Below are positions 50,435-58,892 of a DNA stretch of 64,000 nucleotides, piece after piece. The DNA is from Streptomyces sp. NRRL S-87. Its GTDB lineage: Bacteria > Actinomycetota > Actinomycetes > Streptomycetales > Streptomycetaceae. A program made the translations under genes and the position numbers. The stretch lies in assembly GCF_000719335.1 (NCBI RefSeq), contig NZ_JOGB01000002.1, positions 124,001 through 188,000 of the forward strand, in the 5' to 3' direction. The first letter of the stretch is position 1; each line of letters opens with the position of its first letter. The notes under the pieces were generated by a model. That model had not been told where the DNA came from. It made no database searches and saw only the letters and a program-made list of their open reading frames with translations.

Positions 50435-52024
50435 TCAGCCCTTGCTGATCTCCCAGAAGCGGAAGACCGTCGAGGCGTCGAGGGACCACTGCAGGCCGGT
50501 GACGTTGTCGCGGGCGACGGCGTACTGCTTGCTCTGCCACAGGGGCAGGAGCGGCACGTCGTCGGCGACGATGTCCTGGAGCTTGGTGTAGTCCTTCTCG
50601 GTCTGGGTGCGGTCGGCCACGGCGGAGGTCTTGGGGATGATCCCGCCGTTGATGGCGTCGTTCTCGTAGTTGTTGCCGAGGACGTTGCCCTTGCCGAAGA
50701 ACGGCTGGGTGAAGTTGTCGGGGTCCGGGTAGTCGGGCACCCAGCCCTTGACGTAGACGCCGTACTTGCCGGCGGCGATGTCCTTCTCGTACTGCTCGAA
50801 CTCGACGGACTTCATGTCGGCGTCGAACAGGCCGCTCTCGTTGAGCTGCTTGGCGATGAGGCTGAGCTCGGCGTCGGTGCTGGGGCCGTAGCGGGACGGC
50901 GTGGACCAGAGGGTGAGCTTGACCTTGTCCGTGATCCCGGCCTTGCGCAGGACCTGCTTGGCCTTGTCGGGCTGGGGGGAGCCGCCGTACTTGTCGAAGA
51001 ACGGCGTGGTGTGCGCGCTGATGCCCGAGGGGATGATCGAGTACAGCGGGATGGCGGTGCCGGCGAACACCTCGCGGACCAGGGCCTCGCGGTCGACGAG
51101 GTAGGCGACGGCCTTGCGGACGGCGAGCTGGCCGGCGGTCTTGTCGTCCATGTTGAAGACGAGGTGCTCGACCTCGGCTCCGGCGCCCTGGACGACGTCG
51201 ATCTGCGAGCCGTCGCCGGCGGTGGCGCCGACGCCGAGGTCGGCGGTGTCCTTGGCGGCCAGGCCGCGGAAGGCGAAGTCGACCTTGCCGTCCTCGATGG
51301 CCTTCTTCAGGGCCGCCTGGTCGTTGTGGAAGAACTTCATGGTGACGCCGTTGTTCCGGGGCTTGGCCTCGCCCTTGTAGGTCTTGCTGACCGAGAACTT
51401 GGCGCTGTCCTTGTCGAAGGACTCCAGCATGTAGACGCCCGAGCCGACCGCCTTGCCGTCGGTGCGGATCTTGTCGGCGGGGTACTCGCGGTGGTCGACG
51501 ATCGAGCCCGCGCCCGACGCGATCTTGCTGGGGAAGGTCGCGTCGGACGTCTTGAGCTTGAAGACGACGGTCTGGGGGTCGGGGGTGTCGATGCTCTCGA
51601 TGGAGGTGAGCATGACGGCCGGGCCGTTGTCGTCGTTGATCTTCAGCGTGCGCTCGAAGGAGAACTTGACGTCCTCGGACGTGAGGTCGTTGCCGTTGCT
51701 GAACTTCAGGCCGGAGCGCAGGGTGCAGCGGTAGACGCGGCTGCCACCGCTGTCGAAACCGCATTCCTGCGCGGCGTCGGGCTCGGGGGTGGTGCTGCCC
51801 TTGGGGAAGTGCAGCAGGGACTGGAAGACGTTGTTGAACAGCAGCCAGGAGCCCGGGTCGTAACCCGAGGCCGGGTCCACGGCCTGTACGTCGTCCGACA
51901 TTCCCATGACCACCGTCTGCCCGGTGCCCGCGGATGCGCTCTCGTCCGAACCGCAACCGCTGAGCAGGGCGGCTGCGGTCGCCGCTCCGAGCGGGGCCGC
52001 CAACCACTGGTTACGTCGTCTCAC
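50435..52024 (-). CDS. Oligopeptide-binding lipoprotein (SBP_bac_5), copy 1
   Basis: About 529 residues. A signal peptide ends in the lipobox LLSGCGSDES. The mature part has the family 5 fold: RSGLKFSNGNDLTSEDVKFS, YMLESFDKDSAKFSVSKTYK and GLQWSLDASTVFRFWEIS near the end. It would capture peptides or similar ligands outside the cell for an ABC importer, but no permease or ATPase gene is in the window. GTG 52024 is used, since GAGG lies upstream; GTG 52039 is an alternative. It follows copy 2 by 73 bp and is a paralogue of it. Confidence 0.88.
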   Translation of the reverse strand: MRRRNQWLAAPLGAATAAALLSGCGSDESASAGTGQTVVMGMSDDVQAVDPASGYDPGSWLLFNNVFQSLLHFPKGSTTPEPDAAQECGFDSGGSRVYRCTLRSGLKFSNGNDLTSEDVKFSFERTLKINDDNGPAVMLTSIESIDTPDPQTVVFKLKTSDATFPSKIASGAGSIVDHREYPADKIRTDGKAVGSGVYMLESFDKDSAKFSVSKTYKGEAKPRNNGVTMKFFHNDQAALKKAIEDGKVDFAFRGLAAKDTADLGVGATAGDGSQIDVVQGAGAEVEHLVFNMDDKTAGQLAVRKAVAYLVDREALVREVFAGTAIPLYSIIPSGISAHTTPFFDKYGGSPQPDKAKQVLRKAGITDKVKLTLWSTPSRYGPSTDAELSLIAKQLNESGLFDADMKSVEFEQYEKDIAAGKYGVYVKGWVPDYPDPDNFTQPFFGKGNVLGNNYENDAINGGIIPKTSAVADRTQTEKDYTKLQDIVADDVPLLPLWQSKQYAVARDNVTGLQWSLDASTVFRFWEISKG

Positions 52025-52097
52025 GCGAACGTGCCTCACTGTCTGTGCTGGGGGTGTCCTCCGGCCCGCGGGGGTGCGCTGCCGGTTGTCGCTGGGA

Positions 52098-53702
52098 TCA
52101 GCCGCTCACGCCGCGGCCGAGCTCCCAGAGCTGGAGGTCCGAGATGTTGTTGACCGACCACTCGACGCCGGTGATGCCGTCGCGAGCCGCGACGTACTGC
52201 TTGGCCTGCCACAGGGGCAGGACCGGGACGTCCTCCGCCACGATGTCCTGGATCTTGCCGAAGGCGTCGGCCGCGTCGTTGCGGTCGGTGGCCCGGCGGG
52301 ACTCGGGGATGAGCTTGTTCCGTACGGTGGGGTTGGCGTACGAAGTGCCCAGGAAGTTGTCCTTCTCCAGGAACGGGCCGATGAAATTGTCGGCGTCCTG
52401 GAAGTCGGGGAACCAGCCGAGGCCGTAGGCGGCGTACTCGCCCTTCTTCTGGGCGGGGCGGTACGTGGCCCACGGGGTGCCCTTGACGGTGACGTCGAAC
52501 AGCTTGGTGGCGTCGAGCTGGGACTTGAGGGTCTCGAACTCGGCCGCGGTGCCGTCACCGTAGTGGTCGGTGGTGTAGTTGAGGGTCAGCTTGACCGGGG
52601 TGCGGACGCCGGCCCCGCGCAGGAGCGCGGCCGCGGCGGCGGTGTCGGCCTCGCCGTACTTGTTGTAGAACGAGTTGACGTGGCCGGGGACGCTGGCGGG
52701 GACCAGCGAGTACAGCGGGAGGGCGGCCGTGCCGTAGGCCTTGGTGATGAGCTCGCCGCGGTTGACGACGGCCGCGACGGCCTGGCGTACGGCCTTCTCC
52801 TTGACCGGGGCGGCCTCGGTGTTGAAGGCGAGGTAGCGGATCTCCAGGCCCGGCATCGGGACGAGCTTGACGCCCTTCTTGGGGCTGCTGGACATCTCCT
52901 GGATCTGCGCGGGCGACAGGGTGCGGGACATCATGTCGATGCCGCCCTCGTCGAGCGCCTCGCCCATGGCGGCGGAGTCGGTGAAGGTGCGCAGCTCGAC
53001 CTTGTCGTTCTGGACCTTCAGGTCGCCCTGGTAGTTCTCGTTCTTCGTGAAGACGGCGCGGACGAGCTGGTTGTCCTCGACCTCGGCCTTCATGGTGTAC
53101 GGGCCGGAGCCGTCGACCTCGAAGCCGTCGCGCAGCTTGTCGCCTGCGTACGTCTTGCTGTTGACGATGGCGGCGGCCGGCGTGGACAGCTTGAAGGGGA
53201 AGGTCGCGTCGGGGGACTTGAGGTGGAAGACGACCGTGTCCTCGCCCTTGGTCTCGACCGTGTCCAGGGTGGAGAGGAGGCCGACGGGGCCGTTCTCGTC
53301 CTTGATGCGCAGGACGCGCTCGATGGAGAACTTGACGTCCTTGGCGGTGAGCGGGTCGCCGTCGGCGAACTTCAGGCCCGGGCGCAGGGTGCAGCGGTAG
53401 CTCTCGTTGCCCGTGTCCGTGAACCGGCAGTCGGAGGCCGCCTCGGGGACGGGCTGGCCGCCGCCGCGCGGGACGTGCATGAGGGTCTGGAGCGTCTGGC
53501 GCAGGATGTTCCAGGCGCCCGCGTCGTAGGCGTAGGCGGGGTCGAGCGGAGCAGGGGCGTAGTCGGCAGCCTCGAACCGGTCGGTGGTGCCGACGACGAT
53601 CGCTCCCTTGCCCGCTCCCCCGCTGCCGGCGCTGCCGCAGGCGGCGAGCGCGGGGGTGAGCAGGCCGGCCGCGGCCGCCAGCACCAGATTCTTGCGGTTC
53701 AT
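52098..53702 (-). CDS. Oligopeptide-binding lipoprotein (SBP_bac_5), copy 2
   Basis: A 534-residue lipoprotein with lipobox ALAACGSAGS. The fold matches copy 1: RPGLKFADGDPLTAKDVKFS, VKFSIERVLRIKDENGP and WSVNNISDLQLWELGRG. Ligand-pocket sequences differ between the two, so specificities may differ. ATG 53702 has a GAGGGAG about 9 bp upstream. It is the first gene of a two-gene unit and is preceded by a long structured leader (53748-53875). No cognate transporter genes adjoin. Confidence 0.88.
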   Translation of the reverse strand: MNRKNLVLAAAAGLLTPALAACGSAGSGGAGKGAIVVGTTDRFEAADYAPAPLDPAYAYDAGAWNILRQTLQTLMHVPRGGGQPVPEAASDCRFTDTGNESYRCTLRPGLKFADGDPLTAKDVKFSIERVLRIKDENGPVGLLSTLDTVETKGEDTVVFHLKSPDATFPFKLSTPAAAIVNSKTYAGDKLRDGFEVDGSGPYTMKAEVEDNQLVRAVFTKNENYQGDLKVQNDKVELRTFTDSAAMGEALDEGGIDMMSRTLSPAQIQEMSSSPKKGVKLVPMPGLEIRYLAFNTEAAPVKEKAVRQAVAAVVNRGELITKAYGTAALPLYSLVPASVPGHVNSFYNKYGEADTAAAAALLRGAGVRTPVKLTLNYTTDHYGDGTAAEFETLKSQLDATKLFDVTVKGTPWATYRPAQKKGEYAAYGLGWFPDFQDADNFIGPFLEKDNFLGTSYANPTVRNKLIPESRRATDRNDAADAFGKIQDIVAEDVPVLPLWQAKQYVAARDGITGVEWSVNNISDLQLWELGRGVSG

Positions 53703-53747
53703 CCTCGAATTTCTCCCTCAACCCGGCACTTGCTTCACAGCGGTGGT

Positions 53748-53875
53748 GCGGGCACTTCGCGCGGCCGCCCGGTAGGGCGGGAACGATCGGGCCGGTGTCG
53801 TGACGATCGGTCCTCGTGACCCGGCACAGGGGTGTGTGCGGGAGGGGTCACGAAAGGGTGCGGCGAAGTGCCCGC
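53748..53875 (-). ncRNA. Riboswitch-like structured leader of the peptide-binding operon (candidate)
   Basis: A 13-bp perfect stem (53748-53760 with 53863-53875) encloses three smaller hairpins: 53765-53780 (6 bp, 4-nt loop), 53784-53809 (6 bp) and 53814-53853 (9 bp with an inner 5-bp stem 53824-53828/53835-53839). That is a closed four-way junction ending 46 nt before the start codon. A weak -10 (CACTAT, 53888-53883) would start transcription at its 5' edge. No known riboswitch class is recognised. The rest of the 527-bp gap holds only the Crp-like site and the HAD terminator. Confidence 0.4.
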
Positions 53876-54057
53876 GTTGACGATAGTGGGCGCGGGCGGG
53901 ATGGCTGGAACTGGCCGGATTGGGGGTGTAATCGCACGGTGATGAGTGCGTATCGCCTGCGTAGGGCCCGGCTGGAGATGTTTCGGTCCGGACCTGATCA
54001 ATACGGACACACCGGCAGGTGTCCGGGCGCTCCGGGACGACCTGACGGGTGCATATC

Positions 54058-54075
54058 AGGTGACAAAGGTCACCT
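54058..54075. promoter_or_regulatory. Crp-like palindrome
   Basis: AGGTGACAAAGGTCACCT is an 18-bp dyad containing GTGA-N6-TCAC, the core of actinobacterial Crp (cAMP receptor) sites. It is about 355 bp upstream of the peptide-binding operon and next to no other start, so its target is uncertain. Confidence 0.45.
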
Positions 54076-54166
54076 CGCCAACTCGGGGGCATGTGATGGA
54101 ATTTCGGCCTCCGCATCGCTTGACGTGGATCCGGGTGCCCCGCGGGGCCCGCGGCCGCACACGGCG

Positions 54167-54198
54167 GAGGCCGTCCCGCACGCGTGCGGGACGGCCTC
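54167..54198 (-). terminator. Terminator of the HAD phosphatase gene
   Basis: A 15-bp perfect stem (54167-54181 with 54184-54198) with a two-base loop, 31 bp after the stop. Confidence 0.78.
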
Positions 54199-54229
54199 GG
54201 AAGGGTGACCGGTGACGGAAGGTGCCCGG

Positions 54230-54931
54230 TCAGTTCATGCCGGTGATCAGGCGGCGCAGGAAGGCGAGGTCGACGTCCTCGAGGGAGGAGACGACGGTAC
54301 GGCCGGGCGCGGGGGCGATGGCGGCGACGGAGGGCACCGCGACGACCCGGCAGCCGGCGGCCTCGGCGGCAGCCACCCCGGTGGCGGTGTCCTCGATGAC
54401 GGCGCACCGCGACGGGTGGGCGCCCAGGGCCCCGGCCGCGTGCAGGTACGGGTCGGGGTGGGGCTTGGTACGGGCCACCTCGTCGCCGGCGACGCTCAGG
54501 ACGAAGTTCTCGGGGCCCAGGGAGGCCATGATCCGGTCGATGACGCGCCTGTGCGAGGCGGAGACCAGGGCGGCCGGGACGTTGTTGCGGGCCAGCTCGG
54601 CCAGCAGCCGCTCGGCACCGGGCATGAGCGGGACGCGGTCGGCGATCCGGGCCTCGAAGCGCTCGTTGAGCAGCACGCTGAGCTCGGCCACGGTGATGTC
54701 CGCGCCGGTCGCCTCGATCAGGTAGCCGGCGCTGCGGCTCATGGGCCCGCCGACGACGACGTCGCGCCAGGAATGGTCGAGGCGGTGGCCGAGCTCTCCG
54801 AAGACCTCGACCTCGACGTCCCACCAGAAGCCCTCGGTGTCGACGAGCGTGCCGTCCATGTCCAGCAGCACCGCCTGCAGGGCCGAGCCGCCGGCCGTAC
54901 GGGCGGCCGACTGGGGAACCGTACTGGTCAT
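54230..54931 (-). CDS. HAD hydrolase, beta-phosphoglucomutase-like
   Basis: A 233-residue cytosolic HAD enzyme. Motif I is LLDMDGTLVDTEGFW, motif II is ALVSASHRRVID, and motifs III/IV are RTKPHPDPYLHAAG and CAVIEDTATGVAAAEAAG. The cap is helical (subclass I). It may be a sugar phosphatase or phosphoglucomutase; the substrate cannot be read. ATG 54931 has AGGAGAG 7 bp upstream. It lies downstream of metH beyond a terminator, and its leader carries a long hairpin. Confidence 0.87.
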   Translation of the reverse strand: MTSTVPQSAARTAGGSALQAVLLDMDGTLVDTEGFWWDVEVEVFGELGHRLDHSWRDVVVGGPMSRSAGYLIEATGADITVAELSVLLNERFEARIADRVPLMPGAERLLAELARNNVPAALVSASHRRVIDRIMASLGPENFVLSVAGDEVARTKPHPDPYLHAAGALGAHPSRCAVIEDTATGVAAAEAAGCRVVAVPSVAAIAPAPGRTVVSSLEDVDLAFLRRLITGMN

Positions 54932-54955
54932 GCGCACTCTCCTGGAGGGACGAGA

Positions 54956-55013
54956 AGGCCGGTCACCTCTTCCCGCGGACACGCATGTGTCCTGGGGAAC
55001 AGGCGACCGGCCT
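54956..55013 (-). ncRNA. Long hairpin in the leader of the HAD gene
   Basis: A 58-nt hairpin ends 13 nt before the HAD Shine-Dalgarno. Outer stem 9 bp (54956-54964 with 55005-55013), then 4 bp with one G-U, a G-G mismatch, 5 bp (54970-54974 with 54995-54999), a 2x2 internal loop, and 6 bp (54977-54982 with 54987-54992) with loop ATGC. Too elaborate for a usual terminator and preceded by one already. It could be an RNA switch, a processing site or a small RNA. Confidence 0.45.
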
Positions 55014-55090
55014 GTGTGGGACCGACAAGTGTACGTCGATCCGTCTCGAAATGCGCTGGAATTACCCCGCGGCCCGGCCCGAGGCGGTGT

Positions 55091-55129
55091 CCCGGCGGAC
55101 CAGGGCCGCCCCGGGCCTGGTCCGCCGGG
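55091..55129 (-). terminator. Terminator of metH
   Basis: A 14-bp perfect stem (55091-55104 with 55116-55129) with an 11-nt loop, 6 bp after the metH stop. Confidence 0.8.
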
Positions 55130-55135
55130 GCACCC

Positions 55136-58100
55136 CTAGCGGGCGTTGAAGTACTTCGCCTCGGGGTGGTGGATCACGATCGCGTCCGTGGACTGCTCGG
55201 GGTGGAGCTGGAACTCCTCGGAGAGGTGGACCCCGATGCGCTCCGGCCGGAGCAGGTCGGCGATCTTGGCGCGGTCCTCGAGGTTGGGGCAGGCCCCGTA
55301 GCCCAGGGAGAACCGGGCGCCCCGGTACTTCAGGTCGAACATGTCCTCGATGGCGCTCGGGTCCTCGCCGCCGAAGCCGAGCTCGGCGCGGACGCGGGCG
55401 TGCCAGTACTCGGCGAGGGCCTCGGCGAGCTGGACGGACAGGCCGTGCAGCTCGAGGTACTCGCGGTAGGAGTCGGAGGCGAACAGCTCGGCGGTGGCCT
55501 CGCCGATCTTCGAGCCGACCGTGACGACCTGGAGGCCGACCACGTCGGTCTCCCCCGAGTCCTCCGGGCGGAAGAAGTCGGCCAGGCACAGGCGGCGGCC
55601 GCGGCGCTGGCGCGGGAAGGTGAACCGGGTCCGCTCCGAGCCGTCCTCGTGGAGGATGATCAGGTCGTCGCCCTTGGAGACGCAGGGGAAGTAGCCGTAG
55701 ACGACCGCCGCTTCGAGGAGGTTGTCGGTGTGCAGGCGGTCGAGCAGGCCGCGCAGGCGGGGCCGGCCCTCCGTCTCGGCCAGCTCCTCGTAGGTGGGTC
55801 CGCCGGTGCGGGCCTCCTTGAGCCCCCACTGGCCCTTGAAGAGGGCTCCCTCGTCGAGCCAGGAGGCGTAGTCCTTCAGCGGGATGCCCTTGATCACGCG
55901 GGTGTCCCAGAAGGGCGGGGTGGGCACGGGGTTGTCCGTCGCCACGTCCGAGCGCACCGAGCCCTCGGGCTCCAGCACCTCCAGCACCGGGGTGTCGCGC
56001 TTGGCGACCCGGCGCTGCTTGAGCTCGGGCAGGGCGGCGCCCGGGACACCGCGCTTGACCGCGATCAGGGCGTCCATGAGGCGGAGGCCCTCGAAGGCGT
56101 CGCGGGCGTAGCGGACCTCGCCCTCGTAGATCTCGTGCAGGTCCTGCTCGACGTACGCACGGGTCAGCGCGGCGCCACCGAGGATGACGGGGTAGTCGGC
56201 GGCCAGCTTGCGCTGGTTGAGCTCCTCGAGGTTCTCCTTCATGATCACCGTCGACTTCACCAGCAGCCCGGACATGCCGATCACGTCGGCCCGGTGCTCC
56301 TCGGCCGCCTCGACGATCGCGGAGACGGGCTGCTTGATGCCCAGGTTGACCACGTTGTAGCCGTTGTTCGACAGGATGATGTCGACCAGGTTCTTGCCGA
56401 TGTCGTGGACGTCGCCGCGGACCGTGGCCAGGACGATGGTGCCCTTGCCCTCGGCGTCGGACTTCTCCATGTGCGGCTCGAGGTAGGCGACGGCGGTCTT
56501 CATGACCTCGGCGGACTGCAGCACGAAGGGCAGCTGCATCTGACCGGATCCGAAGAGTTCGCCGACGACCTTCATGCCCTCCAGGAGGGTGTCGTTCACG
56601 ATGTCCAGGGCCGGGCGCGTGGCCAGGGCCTCGTCGAGGTCGGCCTCGAGTCCGTTCTTCTCGCCGTCGACGATCCGTCGCTGCAGGCGCTCCTCCAGGG
56701 GCAGCGCGGCCAGTTCCTCGGCCTTGCCGGCCTTGAGGGACTTCGCCGTGGCGCCCTCGAACAGCTCCATCAGCTTCTGCAGCGGGTCGTAGCCCTCCGC
56801 GCGCCGGTCGTAGATCAGGTCCAGGGCGGTGGTGACCTGCTCCTCGTCGAACCGCGCGATCGGCAGGATCTTCGACGCGTGCACGATGGCCGAGTCCAGG
56901 CCCGCCTTGACGCACTCGTCCAGGAACACCGAGTTCAGCAGGATCCGCGCCGCCGGGTTCAGGCCGAAGGAGATGTTGGAGAGGCCGAGGGTGGTCTGGA
57001 CGTCGGGGTGGCGGCGCTTGAGCTCGCGGATCGCCTCGATCGTGGCGATGCCGTCCCGGCGGGACTCCTCCTGACCGGTGCAGATCGTGAAGGTCAGGGT
57101 GTCGATCAGGATGTCCGACTCGTGGATGCCCCAGTTGCCGGTCAGGTCCTCGATCAGCCGCTCGGCGATGGCCACCTTGTGCTCGGCGGTACGGGCCTGG
57201 CCCTGCTCGTCGATGGTCAGGGCGATCAGTGCCGCGCCGTGCTCCTGGGCGAGACGGGTGACCTGCGCGAAGCGGGAGTCGGGCCCGTCGCCGTCCTCGT
57301 AGTTGACGGAGTTGATGACCGCGCGGCCGCCGAGCTTCTCCAGGCCGGCGCGGATGACCGCGACCTCGGTGGAGTCCAGCACGATGGGGAGGGTGGAGGC
57401 GGTGGCGAAGCGGCCGGCGAGTTCGGCCATGTCGGTGACGCCGTCGCGGCCGACGTAGTCGACGCACAGGTCGAGCATGTGGGCGCCCTCGCGGATCTGG
57501 TCGCGGGCCATCTCCACGCAGTCGTCCCAGCGGGCCTCCAGCATCGCCTCGCGGAACTTCTTCGACCCGTTCGCGTTCGTCCGCTCGCCGATCGCCATGT
57601 AGGAGGTGTCCTGGCGGAACGGCACGGTCTGGTAGAGGGAGGAGGCGCCCGGCTCGGGGCGCGGCTCGCGCACGGTGGGGGCCAGGCCCCGCACGCGCTC
57701 CACGACCTGGCGCAGGTGCTCGGGGGTGGAGCCGCAGCAGCCGCCGACCAGCGACAGGCCGTACTCGCGGACGAACGTCTCCTGGGCGTCGGCCAGCTCG
57801 GCCGGGGTGAGCGGGTAGTGGGCGCCGTCGGAGGTCAGGACGGGCAGGCCGGCGTTGGGCATGCACGACAGCGGGATGCGCGCGTTGCGCGCGAGGTAGC
57901 GCAGGTGCTCGCTCATCTCCGCGGGGCCGGTCGCGCAGTTGAGCCCGATCATGTCGATGCCCAGCGGCTCCAGCGACGTCAGCGCCGCACCGATCTCGGA
58001 CCCCAGCAGCATGGTGCCGGTGGTCTCGACCGTGACGGAGCAGATGACCGGCACGTTCACGCCGAGGGCGTCGAGCGCGCGGCGGGCCGCGATGACGGAG

Positions 58101-58645
58101 GCCTTGGTCTGGAGGAGGTCCTGGGTGGTCTCGATGAGCAGCGCGTCCGCACCGCCGGCGAGCAGGCCCTCGGCGTTGGCCTGGTAGGCGTCGCGGATCG
58201 TGCCGTACTCGATGTGGCCCAGCGTCGGCAGCTTCGTACCCGGACCGATCGAACCCAGCACCCAGCGCTGCCGGCCCGTGGAGGCGGTGAACGCGTCCGC
58301 GGTCTCGCGGGCGATCCGGGCGCCCGCCTCCGAGAGCTCGTACACCCGCTCGGGGATGTCGTACTCGCCGAGGGCGGAGTGGTTGGCGCCGAAGGTGTTG
58401 GTCTCGACGGCGTCGACGCCGACGGCGAAGTAGGCCTCGTGGACCGAGCGGACGATGTCCGGACGGGTCAGGTTGAGGATCTCGTTGCAGCCTTCGAGGT
58501 TCTGGAAGTCCTCGAGGGTCGGGTCCTGCGCCTGGAGCATCGTTCCCATGGCGCCGTCGGCGACCACCACGCGGGTGGCCAGTGCGGCTCGGAGGGCATC
58601 CGCCCTGCTCTGGGTGGTGACGGGCGGGTTCGGCAACGAAGCCAT
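55136..58645 (-). CDS. metH: Cobalamin-dependent methionine synthase
   Basis: A 1169-residue enzyme with all modules. Homocysteine domain (about 20-320) has zinc ligands in LNCATG (Cys-237) and GGCCGS (Cys-303, 304). The folate domain (about 345-610) follows, then the cap (about 650-735), the B12 domain with GDVHDIGKN (His-747 the lower axial ligand), and the SAM-binding activation domain (about 930-1165, FNAR terminus). It methylates homocysteine from methyl-folate via methylcobalamin. ATG 58645 has AGGGAGC upstream. The 247-bp gap before it shows small hairpins (58684-58698) but no B12-riboswitch hallmark. Confidence 0.97.
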   Translation of the reverse strand: MASLPNPPVTTQSRADALRAALATRVVVADGAMGTMLQAQDPTLEDFQNLEGCNEILNLTRPDIVRSVHEAYFAVGVDAVETNTFGANHSALGEYDIPERVYELSEAGARIARETADAFTASTGRQRWVLGSIGPGTKLPTLGHIEYGTIRDAYQANAEGLLAGGADALLIETTQDLLQTKASVIAARRALDALGVNVPVICSVTVETTGTMLLGSEIGAALTSLEPLGIDMIGLNCATGPAEMSEHLRYLARNARIPLSCMPNAGLPVLTSDGAHYPLTPAELADAQETFVREYGLSLVGGCCGSTPEHLRQVVERVRGLAPTVREPRPEPGASSLYQTVPFRQDTSYMAIGERTNANGSKKFREAMLEARWDDCVEMARDQIREGAHMLDLCVDYVGRDGVTDMAELAGRFATASTLPIVLDSTEVAVIRAGLEKLGGRAVINSVNYEDGDGPDSRFAQVTRLAQEHGAALIALTIDEQGQARTAEHKVAIAERLIEDLTGNWGIHESDILIDTLTFTICTGQEESRRDGIATIEAIRELKRRHPDVQTTLGLSNISFGLNPAARILLNSVFLDECVKAGLDSAIVHASKILPIARFDEEQVTTALDLIYDRRAEGYDPLQKLMELFEGATAKSLKAGKAEELAALPLEERLQRRIVDGEKNGLEADLDEALATRPALDIVNDTLLEGMKVVGELFGSGQMQLPFVLQSAEVMKTAVAYLEPHMEKSDAEGKGTIVLATVRGDVHDIGKNLVDIILSNNGYNVVNLGIKQPVSAIVEAAEEHRADVIGMSGLLVKSTVIMKENLEELNQRKLAADYPVILGGAALTRAYVEQDLHEIYEGEVRYARDAFEGLRLMDALIAVKRGVPGAALPELKQRRVAKRDTPVLEVLEPEGSVRSDVATDNPVPTPPFWDTRVIKGIPLKDYASWLDEGALFKGQWGLKEARTGGPTYEELAETEGRPRLRGLLDRLHTDNLLEAAVVYGYFPCVSKGDDLIILHEDGSERTRFTFPRQRRGRRLCLADFFRPEDSGETDVVGLQVVTVGSKIGEATAELFASDSYREYLELHGLSVQLAEALAEYWHARVRAELGFGGEDPSAIEDMFDLKYRGARFSLGYGACPNLEDRAKIADLLRPERIGVHLSEEFQLHPEQSTDAIVIHHPEAKYFNAR

Positions 58646-58844
58646 GGTTGTGCTCCCTGTGTGCGACGGCTGTCGGCTTTACACCCTTCTGACAAGGGCG
58701 TACGCGGTCAGCGTAGCGGTGCGGACGCCGCCCCGGTGGGGGCGTCCCACAGGTCGGACGGCATGCTGTGCGCGGGGGTGGCTTGTTCGGCGCGGTGTTG
58801 ACAGACTTTCCGAGAAGCACACCAGGTCGGCATCGACCGATAGT

Positions 58845-58861
58845 GTTCGTCATTGTCGAAC
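58845..58861. promoter_or_regulatory. Putative GylR operator upstream of gylR
   Basis: GTTCG-N7-CGAAC (58845-58861) includes CATTGTCGAAC, which recurs at 59910-59920 before glpF. IclR-type repressors bind such sites. A TTGACA at 58798-58803 may be the -35 of the promoter. Confidence 0.55.
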
Positions 58862-58892
58862 CAACGTTGTAGAAGGCTTCAGGAGGCCGACG

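Noticed and set aside
53735..54010. Minus-strand ORF of 91 codons in the same gap
   Set aside because: Pro/His/Arg-rich, without conserved motifs, and crosses the hairpins of the candidate leader.
53816..54208. Small ORF (130 codons, plus) upstream of the peptide-binding operon
   Set aside because: Composition is not typical of coding sequence here, no Shine-Dalgarno or similarity is visible, and it overlaps the structured region and Crp-like site.
54212..58801. A 1529-codon open frame on the plus strand opposite metH
   Set aside because: Its product is Val/Gly/Asp-rich and resembles no protein, while the opposite strand encodes an intact methionine synthase. Such shadows are common in very GC-rich genes with strong third-position bias.
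58646..58892. Cobalamin riboswitch before metH
   Set aside because: No B12-box core (GCCACTG-type) or pseudoknot arrangement is found; only small unrelated hairpins are present.
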